From contig NZ_JAKGRW010000057.1 in NCBI RefSeq assembly GCF_021555175.1, forward strand, positions 172,600 through 236,599: a stretch of 64,000 nt of DNA, given 5' to 3'. Position numbers and translations under genes: made by a program. Below, piece after piece: positions 56,864 through 64,000 of the stretch. How positions within the stretch are numbered: position 1 is the first letter of the stretch; each line of letters opens with the position of its first letter. The DNA is from Nocardioides alcanivorans. GTDB lineage: Bacteria; Actinomycetota; Actinomycetes; Propionibacteriales; Nocardioidaceae. Under the pieces are notes generated by a model. The model was given only the letters and a program-made list of their open reading frames with translations, ran no database searches and had not been told where the DNA came from.

Positions 56864-57934
56864 GTGACCGCCGAGCCCGCCCATGACGTGTCCGCCTTCG
56901 CCGACCAGGTGCAGCAGACCCTCGACGCCTTCGTCGACGAGCAGGCGATCCGCCTCGCCGCCTTGGGGCCGGACGCCACGCTCCTGCTCGACGAGGCTCG
57001 GATCGCTCTCAGTGGTGGCAAGCGGCTGCGGGCCGCCTTCTGCTGGTGGGGCCACCAAGCCGTCGCCGAACCCACTGACCCGGCCGCGCTCCTCCGAGCC
57101 TGCGCCGCCCTCGAGGTGCTGCACGCCAGCGCGCTGGTGCACGACGACTACATGGACGCCTCCGACACCCGACGTGGCCGCCCCGCCACCCACCGGGCGT
57201 TCGCCGCGCACCACCGCTCCCTCGGTCTCCCCGGTGACCCCGAGCAGTACGGCGCCGCAACGGCGATCCTGCTGGGTGACCTCCTGCTCACGTGGGCCGA
57301 CGAACTGCTGCGCCGGTGCGGCCTGCCCCTGGAACGGGTCGGTCCCGCACTCGACGTCTTCGACCTGTGCCGCTCCGAGGTGGTCGCTGGGCAGTTCCTC
57401 GACGTCTCGGTGCAGGCCCGCGGCAAGGCCGATGTCACCACTGCCATGACGGTGCTGCGCTTCAAGTCGGCGAAGTACTCCATCGAACGTCCGCTCCACA
57501 TCGGCGCCGCCCTGGCCGGCGCGACTCCCGAACAGCTCGAGGCCCTCACCGGCTACGGGCTGCCTCTCGGCGAGGCCTTCCAGCTGCGCGACGACCAGCT
57601 GGGCGTCTTCGGCGACCCGGCGGTCACCGGCAAGCCGGCCGGCGACGACCTCGTCGAGGGCAAGCGCACCGTGCTGGTCGCCCACACCCTCGCAGCGCTC
57701 GAGAGCGCCGACCACGACCGGCTCGACTCGGCGCTGGGCACGGCACTCACCGACGCCGAGGTCGAGGAGCTCCGCGGCCTGATCCGCGACTCGGGTGCCG
57801 CCGAGCGCGTCGAGGAGCTCATCGACGAGCTCACCACGACCTCGCTACGCGCTCTCGAGGAGGGTCCCTTCCGTGCCGAGGCCCGGGGACCGCTGCGCCA
57901 GCTCGCCGACGCGGCCACACGTCGTACCCTCTGA
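56864..57934 (+). CDS. Polyprenyl (E-type) diphosphate synthase
   Basis: 356 aa. The first Asp-rich motif is LVHDDYMDASDTRRGRPATHR, and the second QLRDDQLGVFGDP; LSGGKRLRAAFCWWG carries the IPP-binding lysine/arginine. It condenses isopentenyl diphosphate into prenyl chains such as geranylgeranyl diphosphate or longer. GTG start at 56864. With the desaturase upstream of metF it may supply a prenyl pathway, but no phytoene synthase is in the window. Confidence 0.9.
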   Translation: MTAEPAHDVSAFADQVQQTLDAFVDEQAIRLAALGPDATLLLDEARIALSGGKRLRAAFCWWGHQAVAEPTDPAALLRACAALEVLHASALVHDDYMDASDTRRGRPATHRAFAAHHRSLGLPGDPEQYGAATAILLGDLLLTWADELLRRCGLPLERVGPALDVFDLCRSEVVAGQFLDVSVQARGKADVTTAMTVLRFKSAKYSIERPLHIGAALAGATPEQLEALTGYGLPLGEAFQLRDDQLGVFGDPAVTGKPAGDDLVEGKRTVLVAHTLAALESADHDRLDSALGTALTDAEVEELRGLIRDSGAAERVEELIDELTTTSLRALEEGPFRAEARGPLRQLADAATRRTL

Positions 57935-57956
57935 CCCCGGCCCGGGAACCGGGCGT

Positions 57957-58324
57957 TCAGGCCTTCCGGTGTCGTACTGGCCAGACGACGAACCGGTAGG
58001 CGAGGAAGTTGGCGACGAAACTGACCCCGATCGCCAGGAACTTCACCAGCCACATGGTGTCGAGGAACTCCAGCAGCAGGTGGATCACGATCGGCTGGAG
58101 CACCCACATGGTGACGCCGGTGGTGGCCAGGAACAGCCCAGCGGCGCGCAGCGTCGGCCGCTCGGCCCGGAAGGTGAAGCGGCCGTTGACCAGGAAGCTG
58201 AAGGTCATGCCCGCGCTGGTGGAGACGAAGTTGGCAGCGACGATGCCCAGCCACCCCTGCAGCAGCAGGAACAGCGCCATGTCGATGGCGGTGTTGACCA
58301 CCCCACCGCGGCGAACCGCACCAC
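57957..58324 (-). CDS. GtrA-family membrane protein (one frame break)
   Basis: About 122 aa after repair, four membrane helices. The conserved starts VVRFAAVGVVNTAIDMALFLLL, ANFVSTSAGMTFSFLVNGRFTF and NFLAYRFVVWP fit GtrA, which helps translocate undecaprenyl-linked sugars. The break is in the CCCC run at 58301-58304; one extra base joins the parts. GTG 58324 is a tentative start; a few residues may lie upstream, next to the glycosyltransferase stop. Confidence 0.75.
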
Positions 58325-58347
58325 GGTGCGGCTGAAGAGATCGCGGA

Positions 58348-59337
58348 TCAGCGCGACGCCTCCCGTCGGTCGCCCCGGTCACCCCTGGCTGCGAGCGCGA
58401 CCGAATACAGCGGCCGGTCCTGGACCTCGACGTAGACCCGGCCGAGATAGCTGCCGATGACGCCCATCATGATCAGCTGAAGACCACTGAGCAAGAACAT
58501 GCCGACGCCGAGGAACGCCCAACCGGGTACGGCGTCCTCGGGGTTGAAGATGCGCACACCGAAGACGTAGAGCGCCAGCAGCACGCTGATGCCCGAGATC
58601 ACGAACCCGAGTCGGGAGATCATCTTCAGCGGCGTGGTGGAGAAGCCGAGGATGCCGTTGGCGGCGAACTTCAGCATCTTCTTCAACGGGTAGCCGGTGG
58701 TGCCCGCATGCCGCTCGTCGCGGTCGAAGAGCAACGCCTCCTGGCGGAATCCGACATGGGCGACGATGCCGCGCAGGAAGCGCTCGTGCTCGCGGTAGCG
58801 CGAGACCTCGGCGACGACGCGGGCGTCCATGAGGCGGAAGTCGCCGACGTTGCGCGGGATCTCGATCGAGGCGAGTCGGTCGAGGGTCCAGTAGAAGAGC
58901 CACGCCGTGGAGCGCTTGAAGACGCTGTCCTTGCGGCTGCGGCGCTGCGCGAAGACGACATCGACGCCGCCCTCCCACATCTCGATCATCTCGATGCTGA
59001 CTCGCGGCGGGTCCTGCAGGTCGGTGTCCATGATGATCACCGCATCGGCGTCCGCGACGGCGTCGAGCCCCGCGGTGACGGCCATCTGGTGACCGAAGTT
59101 GCGCGACAGGCTGATCACGCTGACCCGGGAGTCCTCGGCACGCAGCTCGAGGAGTCGATCGAGAGAGTCGTCCTTGGAGCCGTCGTTGACGTAGACGAAC
59201 TCGAAGTCGAGATCGGGGCGGGTCGCAGTGGACTCCAGGATCGCGGTGTGGAAGACCCCGATGTTCTCGGCCTCCTCGTAGACCGGGAGGACGTAGGCGA
59301 CCTTCCGGCGGTCGGCCCGCTCCGGCGTCACGCTCAT
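58348..59337 (-). CDS. Family-2 glycosyltransferase (GtrB/dolichol-P-sugar synthase type)
   Basis: 329 aa. A GT-A domain with VAYVLPVYEEAENI, FVYVNDGSKDDSLDRLLEL, IIMDTDLQDPPRVSIEM (DxD region) and ENIDFRLMDARV-like GDFRLMDARVVAEV, followed by two C-terminal membrane helices (~240-260 and ~275-300). It should put a sugar on undecaprenyl or decaprenyl phosphate, the donor for the neighbouring membrane glycosyltransferase, with GtrA as flippase helper. Confidence 0.9.
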   Translation of the reverse strand: MSVTPERADRRKVAYVLPVYEEAENIGVFHTAILESTATRPDLDFEFVYVNDGSKDDSLDRLLELRAEDSRVSVISLSRNFGHQMAVTAGLDAVADADAVIIMDTDLQDPPRVSIEMIEMWEGGVDVVFAQRRSRKDSVFKRSTAWLFYWTLDRLASIEIPRNVGDFRLMDARVVAEVSRYREHERFLRGIVAHVGFRQEALLFDRDERHAGTTGYPLKKMLKFAANGILGFSTTPLKMISRLGFVISGISVLLALYVFGVRIFNPEDAVPGWAFLGVGMFLLSGLQLIMMGVIGSYLGRVYVEVQDRPLYSVALAARGDRGDRREASR

Positions 59338-59438
59338 CCACTTACCTCCACGTCATCCACCGACACCGTCGGTCAGTCAGGTCACCGACTTCGTCGGGCC
59401 CAGTGTTCCAGCCGGAGCCGTCAGGCCCCGGCCGAGGG

Positions 59439-60922
59439 TCAGATCGCCAGCACTGCCAGCACCGCCACGACGGCGACGAAGCCCATGAGCAACACCCACT
59501 GCACCCGGTCGAGCCACGTGGCCACCGTCGCAGTGGGAAGCACTGCCCCACCCTCGGGTACGTCGGCGAGCGGCTCCACCTGCCCCTTGCGGCGGCTGAG
59601 CAGCTCACCGATGAGGAGCACGCACGCCATGCTCATGAGCGGCGCGATGGTGGTCCAGTAGCGTGCGCCGGCGATGTGCACGAAGGGCTGGGTCAGCAGC
59701 GCTCCGATGCCGAGCTTGAGCACGATCGCGGTCCACCTGTTCTCGAAGGAGGTCCGGAAGATCGTCAGCAACATGCCCAGCACGAGCAGCATCGCCAGGA
59801 AGAACATCACCGTGGTCGTCCCGGCGATGGCCCAATAGCCGAAGTCCTTGCCGGCATTGGGTGGCTGCAGATGGATGGCGAACCCACCGGGCTTGAAGAG
59901 GTAGGCCGACGTGTTGCGGAAGACGTCACGCGCATAGCTCTCGGGCGTCACGTCACGGCGAGCATAGGCAGACATCTGGCCGAACATCTCGACCTCGCCG
60001 ACGCCGGTGGCCCGCGAGACCTCGCGGGCGTAGCGCACCGGCGTGAACCAGATCGTGCTCGTCGGGTCGCAGCGGCCGAAGCAGAGTTGGTAGTGGTCCC
60101 CGAAGGTGTTGGCGCGCACCGTCTGGACGGTCGTCGTCGTGATCACCCGGTCGTCGAGGGCCCGGGAGGCACTCACCGACCACGGCGCCAGCACCATCAC
60201 GAAGACTCCCCGGCCAGCACCATGGCAAGGAAGCCGCGCACCCGTTCGCGCCCGCGCAGCAGGAAGAGCACGGCGAGCCCGAGCACGAGACAGAGTCCGA
60301 CGGTGAGCACGGCGGTGGAGGAACGGAAGTAGACGACCACGATCGCCAGCAGCCCGAGCTTGGCGCCCTCGGTCCACGACGGGGGCACCCCGTCGCGGAT
60401 CCGACGCAGCACCGGCACCAGCAGACACAGGAACCACAGTGCGACGATGCCGGCGGTCAGGTCGCCCCAGGCGGAGTAGGTGAAGCTCGACCACATGGGG
60501 ACCAGGCCGGGGAAGACCGCGAGTCCGATCGCGTAGCGGATGCCGAAGGTACGGCGTACGGCCAGCACCGCACCGATCGACAGCAGCAGCGACACCACGC
60601 CGAGATAGCCGCGGATCAGCTCGATCGGTGCGTCGGGGAACACCACGAACAGCGGCGCGCACAAGAACATCATCCCGGGCATGAACCAGCCGCTGCTGAC
60701 CACGTTGCGGGAGAGTTCCTCGGTGTCGAACCCGTTGAACGCGACGAGGTCGCGCAGCGCGTTGGAGAGGGCTCGACCGCCGTTGACGTAGGAGGTCTCG
60801 TCACCGATGAGCTCGGCGTGCATCACGTAGGGGTAGACGGCGAGCTTCACCAGCACGTGGGCCAGGAGCAGTCCGAGCAGCAACTGGTCACCGCGACGGA
60901 GGTCGCGCAAGCGGTCGATCAT
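59439..60922 (-). CDS. Multi-spanning membrane glycosyltransferase-like protein (one frame break)
   Basis: 494 aa after repair, about ten to twelve membrane helices. The first loop carries HAELIGDETSYVNGGRALSN, where the acidic pair is typical of GT-C enzymes that use lipid-linked donors. The C-terminal half has a long external loop (FGDHYQLCFGRCDPTSTIWF). The family is unnamed to me; ArnT/GT39-like is the best reading. The break is in the CCCC run at 60208-60211; an extra base gives LAGGVFVMVLAPWSVS. ATG 60922 overlaps the stop of the upstream gene (ATGA). Confidence 0.75.
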
Positions 60923-61448
60923 CCGTGGAACCTCTTCGTCGCGAAGCGGTCGGAGCAGACCGGGTCGTCGGACTGCACCTCGACCACCGGCAGGTCGAGG
61001 TGCACGTCTCCCTGCACGGCCACGTCGTCGGCCACGTCGAGCGGCGCGATGCGCCACGACACCGGGCCGACCCCTGGCTTGGTCACCTCAGCAGCGAGCG
61101 GTTCGTCGCTCACCACCGTGAAACCGGCCCGTGTGAACGCCTCCAGCAGCCCGGCTCGGGCCTCCTCGTCGCTGATCAGGTCGTACTGCAGCCACATCCG
61201 GCGCCGCTCCCCTCCGCCGTGTCGACGTCACCGTCTCGGCGGACCTGGAACGGGAAGTCGAACTCCACCCCGTCCGGCAACGGATAGCAGCCAGTGTCCA
61301 ACGCGGCCGGTGCGAGCGGGGGTCGGTAGTTGCCGGTGGGCTCGGCGCGGCCGAAGGAGTTGCTGAAAGCAGCGATGACGGCGATCACGACGGCCACCAG
61401 GACCCAGACGACGCGACGGCGCGACGTAGCAGATGTACCTGTGGACAC
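60919..61448 (-). CDS. Unrecognised membrane-anchored exported protein (one frame break)
   Basis: 176 aa after repair. One N-terminal helix (~13-31: VVWVLVAVVIAVIAAFSNSFG) is followed by a mostly beta/alpha external domain with GCYPLPDGVEFDFPFQVRRDGDV, RMWLQYDLISDEEARAGLL and a C-terminal VCSDRFATKRFHG. No family recognised. The break is in the CCCC run at 61209-61212; an added base joins DTAEGERRRMWLQ. Coupled (ATGA) to the membrane glycosyltransferase, suggesting joint action. GTG start. Confidence 0.7.
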
Positions 61449-61559
61449 GAGGGCAGATGTTATCCGCCGCCCCCGAAACTCCGTATTCAGCGCGCCGAGA
61501 TCCGGTGTCGCGAAGGTCTCTCCCGCGGCGAGCCGTGGGATGCATCACCCCATCGCGGG

Positions 61560-62012
61560 TCAGTCGAGCGTGGCCACGTCGGGCAGCTCCGGCCCATCGC
61601 CCCGCAGCAGGACGGCGAACCGCGGCGTCAGCGCACCGGTGGCCGTTCGGCGGTGCGCGGCGGAGGCCCGGCTGAGGTCGGTCAGCACCGCCAACGTGCC
61701 GAGGAAGCCGGCGATGTCCTCCTCGAGGAGGACGGCCCAGCCGTCCCAGAGCAGCAACGTGTCGGTCGTCAGCTCTGCGATGCAATCAGCCAACGCGTCC
61801 AGGTTGCGGCCGTAGTGGTCAGGGAAGTCCAGGGCGACACCGATCGCCTCGAGCACCTGGTCGCGGCCGGTGAGCGTCCAACCGTCCACGGCCCCGAAGC
61901 GCCAACCGGCGGAGGCCACCGCGCGACGTACCTCTTCGACGGTGCGGTTGCTCGTCCACCGCCAGACGTCCGGAGCCTCGTGGCCGGCGACGAGTGCCGC
62001 GAGCCCGCTCAC
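61560..62012 (-). CDS. Barstar-family ribonuclease inhibitor
   Basis: 150 aa. The core WTLTGRDQVLEAIGVALDFPDHYGRNLDALADCIAEL matches barstar, with both key aspartates (NLDALADC) that occupy the RNase active site in the barnase complex. An N-terminal extension (~1-40) precedes it. The ATG at 62012 overlaps the stop of the upstream RNase gene (ATGA), the expected toxin-inhibitor arrangement. Acts in the cytosol, where it would protect the producer. Confidence 0.9.
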   Translation of the reverse strand: MSGLAALVAGHEAPDVWRWTSNRTVEEVRRAVASAGWRFGAVDGWTLTGRDQVLEAIGVALDFPDHYGRNLDALADCIAELTTDTLLLWDGWAVLLEEDIAGFLGTLAVLTDLSRASAAHRRTATGALTPRFAVLLRGDGPELPDVATLD

Positions 62013-62434
62013 CGGTCGATCCTCAGGAAGGTGGCGTAGTGGTCGGGGGTCCAGTAGTACTCGCCGTCGTCCCCGGTCACGATCCGACGCGCGCCGCGGT
62101 GCGAGAGGCCGGGGGTGGGCACGGTGTACTCGTGGTAGTGGCCGCGCTGCTTCTGGGGCAGGATCCCCTCGTAGTTGCCGAAGACCACACCGTCACGGTC
62201 ATGGGGGAAGGGACCGCCGGCATCGATGAGGTCGAGGGTGTCCTCGGCCTGCGCGGGGAGGCTGTCGACGGAGACCAGACCGAGTCCGGACTCGGTGTCG
62301 ACCTCAACGACGGCTGACGGATCCGGCCCCTTGTCGGCCTCGTCACTGCCGGCCTGGAACCACCAGACGACCACGGCGACGAGGGCGACCAGCACGGTGC
62401 TGATCGCCCGGAGGGTGCGTTTGTCGAGCGTCAC
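62009..62434 (-). CDS. Guanyl-specific ribonuclease, RNase Sa/T1 (N1) family
   Basis: 141 aa. The N-terminal helix (~8-28: AISTVLVALVAVVVWWF) is a signal or anchor; no clear cleavage motif follows. Residues ~58-141 align with RNase Sa: guanine-binding Glu89 (GNYEG), catalytic Glu102 (YHEY), Arg113 and Arg117 (SHRGARR) and His132 (PDHYATF). The Sa disulfide cysteines are absent. It would cleave RNA after G. The GTG start overlaps the stop of the upstream gene and the stop overlaps barstar. Secreted versus tethered is open. Confidence 0.88.
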   Translation of the reverse strand: MTLDKRTLRAISTVLVALVAVVVWWFQAGSDEADKGPDPSAVVEVDTESGLGLVSVDSLPAQAEDTLDLIDAGGPFPHDRDGVVFGNYEGILPQKQRGHYHEYTVPTPGLSHRGARRIVTGDDGEYYWTPDHYATFLRIDR

Positions 62435-62793
62435 AGTGCGATGGCTTGGGCGCGGCGCTTGGCCTCGGAGCCCCGGTTCTCCCGCAGTGCGTCGATCGGG
62501 CGACCGGGCAGCTCCTGGTCGGTGAAGATCCACTCGATGCACTCGCGGTCGTTCCAACCACCGTCGTGGAAGAGGGTGAGCAGACCGGGCAGGCCCTTGA
62601 CGATCAGACCGTCCTGGATCATCTCTGCCGGGATCTGCAGCCCCGCGCCCTCGCGCGGAGCGGCCGTGGCCAGTTGGTGCTCCTTGAGCATGGTGCGCAA
62701 CTTGTTGACGCTGACGTCGAGCGCCTGCGCTGCTTGGGACCAGTCGAGCCAGGTCGGCACGAGATCGCCGAGTTCGGGAGCCTTGTCGTTCAT
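62431..62793 (-). CDS. Rv2175c-type DNA-binding protein
   Basis: 120 aa. A small winged/HTH protein: TWLDWSQAAQALDVSVNKLRTMLKEHQLA is the HTH, followed by LQIPAEMIQDGLIVKGLPGLLTLFHDGGWNDRECIEWIFT, typical of Rv2175c. In Mycobacterium tuberculosis Rv2175c is a substrate of the neighbouring kinase PknL, and the same divergent neighbour is here. ATG 62793 chosen. Its stop overlaps the GTG of the RNase (GTGA), so three genes form one coupled unit. Confidence 0.87.
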   Translation of the reverse strand: MNDKAPELGDLVPTWLDWSQAAQALDVSVNKLRTMLKEHQLATAAPREGAGLQIPAEMIQDGLIVKGLPGLLTLFHDGGWNDRECIEWIFTDQELPGRPIDALRENRGSEAKRRAQAIAL

Positions 62794-62927
62794 GGCTCCC
62801 ACCTTAGAGGCCCGGAGCCACGTGTTCCGCCACGCCGACAGCACGCGTGACGGGGACCTCTCCCCGGGCCTACGTAGGATGGCGCCGGCGGACCCCTTCC
62901 CTTCCGCTCAGGAGTAGAGGACGACCC

Positions 62928-64000
62928 GTGGATCGAGCACGTGTGACCGACCCGGACGACCCACTGGTCGGTCGGGTGCTCGACGGTCGCTACCTGATCG
63001 GTCCCCGGGTGGCCCGCGGCGGCATGGCCACCGTCTACGAGGCCATCGACCAGCGCCTCGAGCGCACCGTCGCCGTCAAGGTGATGCATGCCGGTCTCGG
63101 CGACGACGAGGAGTTCGCCGCCCGCTTCGTGCGCGAGGCGCGCCACGCCGCCCGCCTCTCCCATCCCAACGTCGTCTCCGTGCACGACCAGGGCCAGGAG
63201 AACGGCACTGTCTTCCTCGTCATGGAGTACGTGCCCGGCCGCACCCTGCGTGACGTGATCCGCCACGACGCACCGCTCACGCCCACCAAGGCCGTCGCCC
63301 TGGTGGAGCCGATCGTCGCCGCGCTCGCCGCCGCGCACGAGGCCAACCTGATCCACCGCGACGTGAAGCCCGAGAACGTGCTGATCGCCGACGGGCCGGA
63401 GGGTCCGAAGGTCAAGGTCGCCGACTTCGGCCTCGCCAAGGCCATCAGCGCCGACACCCAGCACACCGCCACCGGAGGGGTGCTCATCGGCACCGTCTCC
63501 TACCTCGCGCCGGAACTCGTCGTCGACGGTCGTGCCGACACCCGCGCCGACGTCTATGCCCTGGGCGTGGTGCTCTTCGAGCTCCTCACCGGCAAGCGCC
63601 CCCACGAAGGTGAGTCGCCGATCCAGGTGGCCTACAAGCACGTCCACGAAGACGTCCCAGCACCGTCCTCGGTCGTCCCCGGCATCCCCGCGTACGTCGA
63701 CGCCCTCGTCGCGCGCGCCACGGCCCGTGACCGGGAGCACCGGTCGGCCGACGCCCGGGTGCTGCTGCGTCAGATCCGCCGCGTGCGGACCGCGCTGCTC
63801 GCCGGCACGGTCGACGATCCCGAGCTCGTCGCCGACCTCCTGCCCTCCAAGCCACCGACACCGGTCGAGGACGACCGTCACGACACCGCACGTGACCCCT
63901 CGACGTGACACCCGGGGGTCAGGCGCCCTCCGACCTCACCAGCGCCTTCGACGTGGAGCACCTGGCCCATCTCGCCGTGCCCCGACCTCCGGCGACCAAC
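62928..64000 (+). CDS. Ser/Thr protein kinase, PknL-like (runs off the right edge, one frame break)
   Basis: At least 358 aa. The kinase domain is complete: Gly-rich loop VARGGMATVYEA, catalytic Lys AVKVMHA, IHRDVKPENVL, ADFGLAKAIS, LAPELVVDG and LARATARDREHR-like end. It phosphorylates Ser/Thr of cytosolic targets. The frame breaks in the CCCC run at 63896-63899; an added C continues into PLDVTPGGQAPSDLTSAF to the edge, matching a juxtamembrane tail, so membrane and external parts lie outside the window. GTG 62928 with GAGTAGAGG before it. Divergent from the Rv2175c-type gene, as pknL is. Confidence 0.87.

Overview
The window is a GC-rich (roughly 70 %) actinobacterial chromosome segment. 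Gene order (era, ybeY, phoH; hrcA-dnaJ; dnaE; lspA; the divIVA-sepF-ftsZ-mur-fts-rsmH-mraZ division and cell-wall cluster; metF; a pknL-type kinase), an HrcA/CIRCE circuit, a Wag31-type DivIVA and a likely 10-methyl fatty-acid gene pair point to a Nocardioides-like member of the Nocardioidaceae/Propionibacteriales. The genus is an inference. I see no rRNA, tRNA, CRISPR array, prophage or insertion sequence.

Data quality dominates the reading. About 35 single-base frame breaks fall in genes that cannot all be dead (dnaE, dnaJ, hrcA, mraY, murC, murD, murG, ftsI, ftsQ and others). Every break is repaired by adding one base to a run of four or five G or C. These look like homopolymer under-calls. 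I annotate such genes as single CDS, give the run that breaks each one, and quote lengths after repair.

Layout. 1-922 (+): tail of one and all of a second septum-formation-type gene. 938-8627 (-): era, a siderophore-interacting protein, a cyclopropane-synthase-type methyltransferase with an FAD oxidoreductase (10-methyl lipid synthesis), a cytidine-deaminase-like protein, CorC, YbeY, PhoH. 8767-12236: HIT protein, ECF sigma factor with a membrane GerMN/Gmad2 partner, cytochrome P450. 12311-15290 (-): rsmE, dnaJ, hrcA behind a CIRCE element. 15416-19136: membrane EEP nuclease/phosphatase, Lon-N protein, tRNA deacylase, DUF2567. 19121-25807 (-): dnaE, DUF2332, GNAT, RluD-type synthase, lspA. 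25780-26727: a histone-H1-like/DksA fusion. 26918-45850 (-): divIVA, yggT, sepF, yggS, yfiH, ftsZ, ftsQ, murC, murG, ftsW, murD, mraY, murF, murE, ftsI, ftsL, rsmH, mraZ. 46275-50823 (+): MoxR, DUF58, TgpA. 50922-52738 (-): DUF3040, methyltransferase, HEPN protein, with a perfect LexA box upstream. 53084-55894 (+): YbaK, ArsC-like, DUF4126, FAD desaturase. Then metF (-), prenyl synthase (+), a glycosyltransferase/GtrA/membrane-GT cluster (-), a barstar / T1-type RNase / Rv2175c-type operon (-) and a divergent Ser/Thr kinase (+) that runs off the right edge.

The core of the window builds and divides the cell: the mur genes make and lipid-link the peptidoglycan precursor, ftsW/ftsI polymerise it at the septum, ftsZ/sepF/ftsQ/ftsL organise the ring, and divIVA directs polar growth. 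Almost every gene in that block overlaps the next by 4 or 8 bases, indicating translational coupling. Control sites that can be read directly are CIRCE, an MraZ-box array on the mraZ promoter, a probable ftsZ promoter and a LexA operator. The most unusual items are the triplicated rsmH/ftsL junction with two mini-ORFs, the H1-DksA fusion, the RNase/barstar pair beside a kinase and its predicted substrate, and two related long perfect hairpins.
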